A DNA stretch of 9,481 nt, taken from an uncultured Fretibacterium sp. Lineage in GTDB: Bacteria; Synergistota; Synergistia; Synergistales; Aminobacteriaceae. Shown here one piece after another: positions 1 through 6,896 of the stretch. Made by a program: the position numbers and the translations under genes. Each line of letters starts with the position of its first letter. The first letter of the stretch is position 1. The stretch spans positions 1 through 9,481 of the forward strand of contig CALCEM010000011.1 of assembly GCA_937900285.1 (NCBI GenBank), in the 5' to 3' direction. The notes beneath the pieces are model-generated. The model made no database searches. It saw only the letters and a list, made by a program, of their open reading frames with translations, and was not told the origin of the DNA.

Positions 1-24
1 CCCTACACGACGCTCTTCCGATCT
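1..24 (+). other. Illumina TruSeq read-1 adapter remnant (not genomic)
   Basis: These 24 bases are identical to the 3' end of the standard TruSeq read-1/universal adapter, finishing in CTCTTCCGATCT. They are technical sequence left on the contig end. The composition also differs sharply from the AT-rich DNA that begins at base 25. The adapter creates a false stop codon for the flavoprotein gene next to it: the TAG read on the minus strand takes its T from genomic base 25 and its A and G from adapter bases 24 and 23. Confidence 0.97.
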
Positions 25-850
25 AAATTTCTGGGGTTAAAGATGGTTTTAAATCCAGCGAGAATTTTAAATCTCCCTTCCAGTCTGGAATATATGAGCT
101 TAATTCCATTATTATCGGGCCGCTCAATCCAAAATTTGTAAATTCCATTTCGCCAAAACGTTCATTAATTTTTTTGTCATCGAGTATTACGGAAATTCTG
201 ACATTTCGCAAATTACAGCCTTTCGCCAATTTCACAAAAGTTTCAGCTGTCCTGACTGGAACTAATGCCGGATAAGTTTTTATAATTTCATGGCCTGCAG
301 CTTGGGCAAATTTATAGCCATCACCAGTTGAACCGGTTTCAGGGTATGAAAGTCCTCCGGTTGCAATAATATATTTTTCTGCTTTAATTTCTTCATCGCT
401 GGTTATTGCGCATTGAACTTTTGAATTTTGAATTTTAAGCGATAAAACGGGAGTTCTTCTAAAAATCCATACGTCATATTTTTTACATAATTTCATCAAT
501 ACATTTAAAATTTTTTGCCCGCCGCCTTCAGCCGGGTAAATTCTTTTTCCGCGTTCTATAACTGTTTTTACTCCTTCATCCTCAAAAAATTTAACAGTAT
601 CAGCCGGGCTAAATTCGTTAAAGGCGTGATATAAAAATTTTCCGTTTTCGCCGTATTTTGAGATAAAAATATTTATATCTTCTTCAGCATTCGTAAAATT
701 GCAGCGTCCCCGGCCAGCCAATAATAATTTTTGTGCAAGCTCAGAATTTTTTTCAGCGATCAAAACTTTTTTACCAAGTGAAGCGGAACGTATAGCAGCC
801 ATTAAACCAGCCGGACCGCCTCCGATTATTAACACGTCAAAATTTTTCAT
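25..850 (-). CDS. BaiN/HI0933-family NAD(P)/FAD-dependent oxidoreductase, C-terminus missing
   Basis: Flavoprotein of the HI0933-like (YhiN/BaiN) family. Residues 6-15 (VLIIGGGPAG) form the N-terminal dinucleotide-binding GxGxxG loop of a Rossmann fold. Family signatures follow in order: AGRGRCNFTN (about 45-54), a KRIYPAEGGG stretch near 102-111, IATGGLSYPETGSTGDG near 163-179, and GEMEFTNFGLSGP near 234-246. Members usually have about 400 residues; 275 are seen, so roughly the last third is missing. It is cut by the contig end, and its apparent TAG stop is made by adapter sequence, so this is not a natural truncation. The start is ATG at 850, just before the FAD-binding strand as in relatives. 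No clear Shine-Dalgarno site precedes it, and the leader next to the ATG is AT-only, including the palindrome ATTAAATTTAAT at 852-863. Physiological substrate is unknown; BaiN itself is linked to bile-acid reduction, but that should not be transferred on family membership alone. Confidence 0.9.
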
Positions 851-910
851 GATTAAATTTAATTTTCCGTCCTGAAATTTATTTTTTATTTTTATATTTT
901 TATTTGCGTT

Positions 911-940
911 ATTATAATTACCAATAGAATTTTATGTGAA
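911..940 (-). promoter_or_regulatory. Probable sigma70-type promoter of the flavoprotein gene
   Basis: Read on the minus strand, TTCACA (935-940, one mismatch to TTGACA) is followed after 18 bases by a perfect TATAAT (911-916). Transcription would begin near 904, giving a leader of about 54 bases before the ATG at 850. It lies in the 118-base gap after pbpC, so the flavoprotein gene can be expressed independently even if pbpC transcripts read into it. I see no convincing hairpin terminator for pbpC in this gap. AT-rich DNA produces -10 matches by chance, but the paired -35 raises confidence. Confidence 0.55.
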
Positions 941-968
941 AACTGAAAAGAAATTAAAACAACATATT

Positions 969-3176
969 TCAAAATAATAAATTTTCACGTAACTTTTTGC
1001 CCGGCGTTGTGACATAAAATTTTATATTCGCGCTCGTGCCGTCAGAATCCAAAATATTCGCATAATGTTCACCATCCGAAACCTTATAAAATAATACACC
1101 GTTCCGAAAAGTCCGCCCTATAAATTTCCCGTCCAAATACCAAAATACATAATTATTTGCTCCTTCCGCTCTAAACGGGATATTACGTTTTAAATCAAAC
1201 GGCGCAATAAAATATTTTGAATTTGATACAGGCGAAATAATATTTAATTTTGAATTTTCAGGATCAAAACTTGACGGCAATTTTACAACGCTTACACCGG
1301 ATTTTTTTATGTGCATTTCGCACGGTGTCGTACGAGTAATATTTTTTATAGCATATTCCTTTTTTACGTCAGGACACGAAGCTACAGGAGGACGGCCAGA
1401 TAATGAACATACTTCACGTAAAATTAAATTTTCAGGCTTGTTAAACCATTTTGATCCGTTCGAAATTGAACGCATAATTTTTATTGCGACCGGCGCAGAA
1501 GTCTTTGCACCAATCAACCCCGGCCATGATTTTCCTTCAGGATTTCCAGCCCAAACTATTACCGTGTATTCCGGATTCCATACGGCGCACCACGCATCAC
1601 GAAATCCGTAAGATGTCCCGGTCTTTAATGATATTTGCCATTTACCGCCCGAAGCTCCTCGCGCAAATAATGTTAATTCGCCCCTGTAATTCAACATGTC
1701 ATTTATAATCCAGCATGAAGCCTCATCAGAAATTCTCACCGGGAAATTATTTTGATCTCGCAAAAATTTTAACGGCCTGTATATTCCAAGATTTGCAAGC
1801 GCGCAATATGCTTCAAGCTCCTCAAGTAACGTCACTTCACAGCCGCCTAATACTAAACTATCACCGTAATATTTTGCAGGCTTGTCCAAATGTTTAAACC
1901 CAAAATCATGAAGGAAATTTAAAATTTTATCCTGCCCGGTCATTCTCAAAATTCTCACGGCCGGAGCGTTCAGAGATTCAGATAAAGCAACACGCGCACT
2001 AACTGCACCACGATATTTTAAATCGAAATTTCTCGGAGCACGTCCAGAAAATGCCAGCGAAGTATCAGCTATTAAACTCGAAGGAGTTATTAAACCGGAT
2101 TCAACAGCTGACAAATATGCAAACGGCTTTAAACTTGATCCCGGCGATCTCGGAGAGTTTCCGCAGTCAACCCACGAAAAATTATTTTTTGAATTTAAAT
2201 TTAAATTAAATCTCGAATTCCCCACCCAAGCAATTAACGAAGCCGTTTTATTTTCGACAATGCCGGCAGAAAACGTAATATTTTCCGGTATATCGCTGTG
2301 AGAATTTTTTAAAATCGCTTCGAGTTTTGACTGAACGTTTAATTTTAATTCGGTGTTAATAATTTTTAATTCAGGGTTCGAATTTAAAACCATCTCGGAA
2401 TAATGCCAGGCCATCATTGGAGGTGAAAATTTTTTATTTGGCAGTGTTTCAAGTTTTGCGCGTTTAGCTTCGGCTTCAGTAAAAATTTTTTTGCGTAACA
2501 TTAAATTTATAATTTCATCGCGCCGTGTTTTTGCGTTAATCGGATTTTTATCAGGTCTGAAAATTGTCGGGCCTTTCAACATTCCAATTAATAAACATGC
2601 TTCACCAGGTGAAATTTTAGAAGCAGGTTTACCAAAATATACATATGACGCTGCTTGAACTCCTCGAATATTTCCGCCGAACGGTGCTAAATTTAAATAT
2701 AATTCCAAAATTTGAGACTTCGTTAAAACTTTTTCGAGCTTCATCGCCGAAATAAATTCCCGTAATTTTATAAGTGGAGTCCGCTTTAAATTTTCGCGTT
2801 CCGAAACTGCCAGCCTTATAACTTGACTTGTGATTGTTGAAGCTCCAGAAATTATTTTTAATGATGTCAAATTCTGATAAACTGCGCGCGACAATGCTAA
2901 AAAATCGATCCCGTTATGTTTATAAAATCTTCCGTCTTCAGCATTTACCGCAATTAACGGCAGCCATTTTCCCATTTGATTTAATTTTATTGGAATCTGC
3001 CACTCTGAATTTTTTGAGAGCTTCACGTGAAATAAATTATTTTCGCGATCGTATAAAGCCCGTGAGCCGTCAATTTTTAAAATTTCGTCCGGATCAACGT
3101 CATATAAATTATAAATATAAAAAAATATTCCAGCGAAAAAAATTATAAATACGAAAAAATATTTTATTGAACGCAA
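969..3176 (-). CDS. pbpC: Penicillin-binding protein 1C (bifunctional peptidoglycan glycosyltransferase/transpeptidase)
   Basis: Class A penicillin-binding protein that polymerises lipid II into glycan strands and has a transpeptidase domain, anchored in the inner membrane and acting in the periplasm. Residues 5-23 form an N-terminal membrane anchor after a basic start. The GT51 domain shows EDGRFYKHNGID (80-91, catalytic Glu80), GASTITSQ (111-118) and a KLREFISAMKLEK helix (137-149). The transpeptidase domain has the SxxK serine in GSSLKPF (Ser347, Lys350), SxN at Ser401-Asn403 and KTG at 518-520, all intact. The tail from about 588 carries the PBP1C-type CSLSGRPP...C...TTPCEMH cysteine region and a beta-rich C-terminal domain (BiPBP_C-like) to residue 735. 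Length is close to E. coli PbpC (770). The start is TTG at 3176; the frame is open for only eight codons above it, to the TAA of nptA, and holds no ATG. No Shine-Dalgarno is visible, so coupling to nptA, 24 bases upstream, is likely. Confidence 0.93.
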   Translation of the reverse strand: MRSIKYFFVFIIFFAGIFFYIYNLYDVDPDEILKIDGSRALYDRENNLFHVKLSKNSEWQIPIKLNQMGKWLPLIAVNAEDGRFYKHNGIDFLALSRAVYQNLTSLKIISGASTITSQVIRLAVSERENLKRTPLIKLREFISAMKLEKVLTKSQILELYLNLAPFGGNIRGVQAASYVYFGKPASKISPGEACLLIGMLKGPTIFRPDKNPINAKTRRDEIINLMLRKKIFTEAEAKRAKLETLPNKKFSPPMMAWHYSEMVLNSNPELKIINTELKLNVQSKLEAILKNSHSDIPENITFSAGIVENKTASLIAWVGNSRFNLNLNSKNNFSWVDCGNSPRSPGSSLKPFAYLSAVESGLITPSSLIADTSLAFSGRAPRNFDLKYRGAVSARVALSESLNAPAVRILRMTGQDKILNFLHDFGFKHLDKPAKYYGDSLVLGGCEVTLLEELEAYCALANLGIYRPLKFLRDQNNFPVRISDEASCWIINDMLNYRGELTLFARGASGGKWQISLKTGTSYGFRDAWCAVWNPEYTVIVWAGNPEGKSWPGLIGAKTSAPVAIKIMRSISNGSKWFNKPENLILREVCSLSGRPPVASCPDVKKEYAIKNITRTTPCEMHIKKSGVSVVKLPSSFDPENSKLNIISPVSNSKYFIAPFDLKRNIPFRAEGANNYVFWYLDGKFIGRTFRNGVLFYKVSDGEHYANILDSDGTSANIKFYVTTPGKKLRENLLF

Positions 3177-3200
3177 TTTTATTTTAATATTTAAATTAAA

Positions 3201-4817
3201 TTAATTACCCTGTTTTACAATATCCATCGTGTAACCAGCTATATTATTAGCGTGATCGCCGATTCTCTCAAGGTCGCCCAATAAAGTTATAAAATTTACG
3301 CCTCTTTCCGGATCGCATTCGCCTCGGTTTAAACGTTCGATATGTTTATGACGATAAAATTTTTCCTGGTTGTCAATTTTAGTTTCGAGTTCTTTCGTTA
3401 CGAGTTGGGCCTGATTAATATTTAAAGTTTGAACGGAAGCAATTGAAGAGCTTACGGCTTTTGCTGCTGTCTCGAACATGTCTTTTAATTCCGATCTGGC
3501 TTCATCCGATAATGACGAATCTACAACTGAACTGCGCTCAATTAAATTTTCTGCGTGATCTCCAATTCTTTCAATGTCGAGCGAAGTATTAACATAACAG
3601 CCCAAAATATTAGACATACCTTCCGAAACACCTTTTTGCCAAATTTCCGAAGCATATGAAGAAATCTCACGAGTTATAGAATTAATTCCATGTTCCAAAT
3701 TTTCAAAGCGTTTAAATAAATCTTCAGCGTTTTTATTTTCGCCGGAATGATCAAAAAATGATTCGTGCACGATTTCGAGCATCGCCTGAATAATGCTCCC
3801 CATGTGAGAAATTTCATCTCTGACTGCCTCAACAGCTGAAGCAACTGAAACAGAAATTAAACGCCGGTTTAAATATAATGCTCCTTCCGGACGGTCTTCG
3901 GGTTTTAACGGGATAATTGTGCTTATTAATTTTGCGAGCAGACTCACGAACGGGAAAAATATAATTGTGTTCAAAATATTAAAAATCGTGTGAGCGTTTG
4001 CAATTTGCCTGCCCAAATCTGAAGAACTCGCGATAACAATATTTTTATACAGCGGGAAAAATAACAAAAATATTACAGTTCCGATTAAATTAAATAACAC
4101 GTGGGCCGCTGCTGCCTGTTTAGCCGGACGAGTTGAACCCATTGCGACGACGACTGCCGTTAAAGTTGTTCCTAAATTGTCGCCCAAAATTATCGGAATA
4201 GCCGCATCAAGATCAATTAACCCCTGCGAAGCTACCGCCATAGTTAAACCGATTGTGGCCGCGCTGGATTGAATTAAAATTGTTAAGATCATTCCGGCAA
4301 TAACACCCGTTAAAGGATTTCGGCTCAAAATTAACAATAAATTTTTATGTTCAGAAATTAAATGCGAACTGTTACCGATTATTTGCATACCCATGAAAAG
4401 CATACCGAGTCCGATTATTCCATTTGCTAAATATTGTAACTGTTTTGATTTTGCGGAAATTGTTAAGACCATTCCGAGAGCAATTAACGGCAGGGCAACA
4501 GCTTCAATTTTAAAAGCAATAATTTGGGCTGTAATAGTTGTTCCGATATTAGCTCCCATTATTATGCCGATTGCCTGTTTTAAATTTAGAAGTCCTGCGT
4601 TTACAAAACTTACTGTCATGACTGTAGTGCCTGTACTAGATTGAATTAAAACTGTTACGAGCATCCCGACAAAAATTCCTCTTAATGGGGTTTTAGTGAG
4701 ATTAGCAATTAATTCCCTCATTTTTTCACCGGCTAACAGCTGCAGAGCTTCACTCATTAATCTTATACCGTAAAGAAATAACGCTACTCCTCCAGCAATA
4801 TTAAAAAAAGTATTCAA
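3201..4817 (-). CDS. nptA: Na/Pi-cotransporter family protein with C-terminal PhoU domain
   Basis: Membrane protein of the Na+/phosphate cotransporter II (NptA/YjbB) family, expected to move phosphate across the inner membrane. From a TTG start it has 538 residues. Two inverted Na/Pi-cotransporter repeats carry the hallmark motifs IQSSTGTT (near 58-65) and IQSSAATIG (near 182-190), each followed by a G(A/D)N(I/L)GTT motif. About eight hydrophobic segments lie before residue 305. The cytoplasmic tail from about 320 is PhoU-like, with the two family signatures ERIGDHAEN (near 416) and LERIGDHANN (near 516). An ATG at 4856 would add 13 residues, but TTG at 4817 is preferred: it follows a perfect AGGAGG by 6 bases, it begins right at the first conserved helix, and the ATG lies upstream of the predicted -10. 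First gene of a probable operon with pbpC. The family is often annotated as a Na/Pi cotransporter without direct evidence; export or another anion is possible. Confidence 0.92.
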   Translation of the reverse strand: MNTFFNIAGGVALFLYGIRLMSEALQLLAGEKMRELIANLTKTPLRGIFVGMLVTVLIQSSTGTTVMTVSFVNAGLLNLKQAIGIIMGANIGTTITAQIIAFKIEAVALPLIALGMVLTISAKSKQLQYLANGIIGLGMLFMGMQIIGNSSHLISEHKNLLLILSRNPLTGVIAGMILTILIQSSAATIGLTMAVASQGLIDLDAAIPIILGDNLGTTLTAVVVAMGSTRPAKQAAAAHVLFNLIGTVIFLLFFPLYKNIVIASSSDLGRQIANAHTIFNILNTIIFFPFVSLLAKLISTIIPLKPEDRPEGALYLNRRLISVSVASAVEAVRDEISHMGSIIQAMLEIVHESFFDHSGENKNAEDLFKRFENLEHGINSITREISSYASEIWQKGVSEGMSNILGCYVNTSLDIERIGDHAENLIERSSVVDSSLSDEARSELKDMFETAAKAVSSSIASVQTLNINQAQLVTKELETKIDNQEKFYRHKHIERLNRGECDPERGVNFITLLGDLERIGDHANNIAGYTMDIVKQGN

Positions 4818-4823
4818 GGCAAT

Positions 4824-4829
4824 CCTCCT
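4824..4829 (-). promoter_or_regulatory. Shine-Dalgarno site deciding the TTG start of nptA
   Basis: Read on the minus strand this is a perfect AGGAGG, 6 bases before TTG at 4817-4815. It lies inside the reading frame if translation is taken to start at ATG 4856, and that placement argues for the TTG. Confidence 0.85.
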
Positions 4830-4846
4830 GAAATGAAAATAAAAAG

Positions 4847-4855
4847 AGTATAACA
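4847..4855 (-). promoter_or_regulatory. Extended -10 promoter for the nptA-pbpC operon
   Basis: On the minus strand TGTTATACT matches the extended -10 form TGnTATAAT with one mismatch. I see no good -35 at 16-18 bases, which extended -10 promoters can do without. Transcription would begin near 4840, leaving a short leader of about 23 bases that contains the AGGAGG. The site faces away from the ddl promoter about 45 bases away. Confidence 0.5.
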
Positions 4856-4898
4856 TTTATGAAAATTTCGGAATATATAAAAAAATTTTATTCGGCCA

Positions 4899-4907
4899 TG
4901 ATATAAA
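4899..4907 (+). promoter_or_regulatory. Extended -10 promoter for the ddl operon
   Basis: TGATATAAA fits the extended -10 pattern TGnTATAAT with one mismatch. No recognisable -35 precedes it. Transcription would begin near 4914, about 25 bases before the proposed ATT start and upstream of the Shine-Dalgarno site at 4923-4929. Together with the opposing site at 4847-4855 it makes the 4818-4938 gap a divergent control region. No inverted repeat clear enough to call an operator is visible there. Confidence 0.45.
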
Positions 4908-4922
4908 ATAATTTAAAAATTT

Positions 4923-4929
4923 TAAGGGG
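4923..4929 (+). promoter_or_regulatory. Shine-Dalgarno site supporting an ATT start for ddl
   Basis: TAAGGGG can pair over seven bases with the 16S rRNA tail (canonical TAAGGAG, with one G-U wobble). It lies 9 bases before ATT at 4939, a normal spacing, and is more than 220 bases from the first in-frame ATG at 5161. Confidence 0.6.
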
Positions 4930-4938
4930 TGTTTAAAA

Positions 4939-5829
4939 ATTTTAATCAGCGTTTTATGTGGCGGAGATAGTAAAGAGCGTGAAGTCTCATTAAGAAGCGG
5001 TCAAGCAGTTTACGAAGCGTTAAAAATTTCAGGCTTCAATGTAAATTTAATTGATTTAAAAAAATTTGATGACGTTGAAAATTTAAAATGTGATGTCGCG
5101 TTTATAGCTTTACACGGCGGATGGGGAGAAGACGGAACTATTCAGAAAAAATTACACGACATGAAAATTAAATACACCGGTTCAGATTATGAAGCAAGCT
5201 CTATCGCCATGAATAAATTTAAATCTTGCGAGTTATTTAAATCCGCAGGCTTGAGAGTTCCAGAAGGATTTTTAAATAAATATTCTCCCGAATTAGGCAG
5301 CAGTATCATCGTTAAACCATGTTCAGGAGGAAGCACAGTCGGAATTACAATTATTAACGGTGTCACTGAAAAAAAATTTAATGACGCTGTAAATTTTGCA
5401 AAATCAAATTACGCCGGCGATGTCCTGATCGAGAAATATATTCCAGGCCGGGAATTAACGGCAGCAGTCTGGGAAAAAAATAATATTGTCGAAGCGTTAC
5501 CAGTTATTGAAATAATTCCGCATTCCGGATTTTACGATTATAAAAATAAATATACTGCCGGAGCTACTGATTATATTGTCCCCGCAAAAATCAGCGATGA
5601 AGTTAAAAACGAAATAAGCGACATGGCCGTAAAAGCTCATAAAATTTTGAAATGTAAATCATATTCGCGCGCCGATTTCAGATTAAGCCCGGACGGAAAA
5701 ATTTATATTTTAGAAGTCAATACAGCTCCAGGAATGACCGCGACAAGTTTAGTCCCAAAAGCAGCGAACGCCATCGGAATTTCAATGCCGGAATTTGTAA
5801 AACATATTGTCGAGGAAGCGCATTTATAA
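4939..5829 (+). CDS. ddl: D-alanine--D-alanine ligase, probable AUU start
   Basis: ATP-grasp enzyme joining two D-alanines in the cytoplasm to make the dipeptide added by MurF to the peptidoglycan precursor. From ATT at 4939 it has 296 residues, normal for Ddl. The N-terminus carries CGGDSKEREVSLRSG (7-21; Glu13 matches E. coli DdlB Glu15) and HGGWGEDGTIQ. Later come IVKPCSGGSTVG (ATP-binding Lys126), IEKYIPGRELT (164-174), KY at 204-205 in the omega loop, RADFR (Asp246), ILEVNTAPG (Glu259, Asn261) and TSLVPKA (Ser270). Tyr205 at the DdlB Tyr216 position favours the D-Ala-D-Ala product rather than D-Ala-D-Lac. Starting at the first in-frame ATG (5161) would delete the first 74 residues, including the Glu13 loop and HGxxGEDG, so it is rejected. 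The frame is open back to a TAA at 4909-4911 and has no ATG, GTG or TTG before 5161. Co-transcribed with the AEC gene. Confidence 0.93.
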   Translation: MLISVLCGGDSKEREVSLRSGQAVYEALKISGFNVNLIDLKKFDDVENLKCDVAFIALHGGWGEDGTIQKKLHDMKIKYTGSDYEASSIAMNKFKSCELFKSAGLRVPEGFLNKYSPELGSSIIVKPCSGGSTVGITIINGVTEKKFNDAVNFAKSNYAGDVLIEKYIPGRELTAAVWEKNNIVEALPVIEIIPHSGFYDYKNKYTAGATDYIVPAKISDEVKNEISDMAVKAHKILKCKSYSRADFRLSPDGKIYILEVNTAPGMTATSLVPKAANAIGISMPEFVKHIVEEAHL

Positions 5830-5845
5830 AGGAGAAAAATCTTAA

Positions 5846-6787
5846 ATGTTACTTGAGAGTTTTTATTCTGCCGTCAATATAGTCGTCCCGATGATTATTT
5901 TAATACTGTTGGGATTTTCAATGAGAAAATTAAACGTTATTGACCGCCCGGCCATGAAAAAATTTGACGGAATAATTTACAGGATATTTATGCCGACGCT
6001 GTTATTTAAAAATATTTATGACATAGATTTTTCCCGCGCAGTTTCATATAAAGTATTTATTTTTGCTGCTTCGTGTTTAGCAGTAATTTTTATAATCGCG
6101 TTAATAATTCCCCCAAAAATTACAAGTGACAAGAGTAAAGCCGCCTCAATGGCTCAAGGAATAGTAAGAGGAAATTATATTTTATTTGGCGTAGTAGTGG
6201 CCGAAGCTTTATACGGTGAAGGAAATATAGGAACAGTAATATTATTGGGTTCGTTTACAGTTCCAGCAATAAATATTTTATCGGCAGTATTAATTGAAAT
6301 TCATAAATCCGGCAGAACAAGCCCGGTAAAATTAATAAGAGCTGTCCTAAAAAATCCCATGATAATCGCAACGATATTAGCATTTATATTTGTGACGTTA
6401 AAAATAAAAATTCCAGCCCCAATATTTTCAGTCGTAAAAAGTTTAAGAAATTCTACAACTACAGTAAGTTTTATATCGCTCGGAGTCGGTTTAGAAATGA
6501 TCATGACCGAAGATTTAAAGCCGTTAATTTATGCTTTAATTTTGCGTGTAATTTGTATACCTGTAATTTTTATGACGCTTTCGATTTTATTCGGGTTCAG
6601 AGGTCAAGTATTATGCGCATTTATGGTTTTATTTGCTGCGCCTGTAGCTGTTGCTTCGTATCCTATGGCTGTAGCGATGGGAGCTGACGGAAAATTAGCC
6701 GGGCAATTAGTTTGCGTAAGTACATTGCTTTCAATTTTCACGATATTTTTATGGACGTTTGGTTTAAGCAGTTTCGGATTATTGTAA
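5846..6787 (+). CDS. AEC-family (auxin efflux carrier-like) membrane transporter
   Basis: Integral membrane protein of the AEC/PF03547 family, 313 residues, as is typical. About ten hydrophobic segments can be drawn (roughly 10-26, 41-58, 69-89, 111-124, 127-150, 170-186, 205-219, 225-249, 255-278, 288-306). Family landmarks include GNYILFGV near 109-116 at the centre of the first half, and FAAPVAVASYPMAVAMGAD (263-281) followed by LAGQLVCVSTLLS (284-296) near the C-terminus. Bacterial members are secondary carriers for small organic acids such as malate or malonate; the substrate cannot be read from this sequence. The start is ATG at 5846. GGAG at 5831-5834 lies 11 bases before it, a rather long spacing, immediately after the ddl stop codon; the 16-base gap indicates one transcript with ddl. 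A functional tie to D-Ala-D-Ala synthesis is not established. Confidence 0.88.
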   Translation: MLLESFYSAVNIVVPMIILILLGFSMRKLNVIDRPAMKKFDGIIYRIFMPTLLFKNIYDIDFSRAVSYKVFIFAASCLAVIFIIALIIPPKITSDKSKAASMAQGIVRGNYILFGVVVAEALYGEGNIGTVILLGSFTVPAINILSAVLIEIHKSGRTSPVKLIRAVLKNPMIIATILAFIFVTLKIKIPAPIFSVVKSLRNSTTTVSFISLGVGLEMIMTEDLKPLIYALILRVICIPVIFMTLSILFGFRGQVLCAFMVLFAAPVAVASYPMAVAMGADGKLAGQLVCVSTLLSIFTIFLWTFGLSSFGLL

Positions 6788-6822
6788 GCTGTAACATAAA
6801 AATATTTATTAGGCTGGTAATT

Positions 6823-6851
6823 TTCAAAAAAATTTTTTTATAGCGTATAAT
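6823..6851 (+). promoter_or_regulatory. Probable promoter of the GH57/DUF3536 gene
   Basis: A perfect TATAAT at 6846-6851 lies 17 bases after TTCAAA (6823-6828, four of six matches to TTGACA). The predicted transcript starts near 6858 with a leader of about 39 bases. The spacer contains part of a perfect 14-base palindrome of seven A then seven T (6826-6839), which would be stiff or bent DNA. The 109-base gap after the AEC gene has no convincing GC-rich terminator hairpin. Confidence 0.6.
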
Positions 6852-6880
6852 TATTTTTAAAATCTGATAATTTATTATTC

Positions 6881-6885
6881 AGGAG
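6881..6885 (+). promoter_or_regulatory. Shine-Dalgarno site for the TTG start of the GH57 gene
   Basis: AGGAG lies 11 bases before TTG at 6897. The two nearer TTGs (6886, 6889) are in another frame. Spacing is long but equals that of the AEC gene (GGAG to ATG, also 11 bases). Confidence 0.6.
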
Positions 6886-6896
6886 TTGTTGTACAC

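Noticed and set aside
852..863. Palindrome ATTAAATTTAAT just upstream of the flavoprotein ATG as an operator
   Set aside because: AT-only palindromes of this length are expected often in this composition; nothing else supports a binding site.
1309..1897. Short plus-strand frames antisense to pbpC (1309-1611, 1484-1708, 1715-1897, and also 2834-3148)
   Set aside because: They overlap a gene with intact catalytic motifs, have no recognisable domains or ribosome binding sites, and look like shadow frames.
2190..2211. Tandem TTTAAA-like repeat within pbpC
   Set aside because: It encodes a normal FNLNLN stretch in the linker before the transpeptidase serine and reflects AT-rich codon choice, not a separate repeat element.
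4818..4856. ATG at 4856 as the start of nptA
   Set aside because: A perfect AGGAGG lies downstream of it, 6 bases before TTG 4817; the predicted -10 also lies downstream of that ATG, and the extra residues do not resemble the family N-terminus.
5161..5163. ATG as the start of ddl, giving a 222-residue protein
   Set aside because: It would remove 74 residues with the conserved EREVS and HGGWGEDG motifs, which are encoded intact in the same frame just upstream.
6788..6845. Terminator after the AEC gene ending in the T7 run
   Set aside because: A7T7 leaves no room for a loop and no GC-rich stem precedes it; the tract instead overlaps the GH57 promoter.
6865..6873. Second extended -10 (TGATAATTT) before the GH57 gene
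   Set aside because: The hexamer TAATTT matches TATAAT poorly, and a better promoter with both elements lies just upstream.
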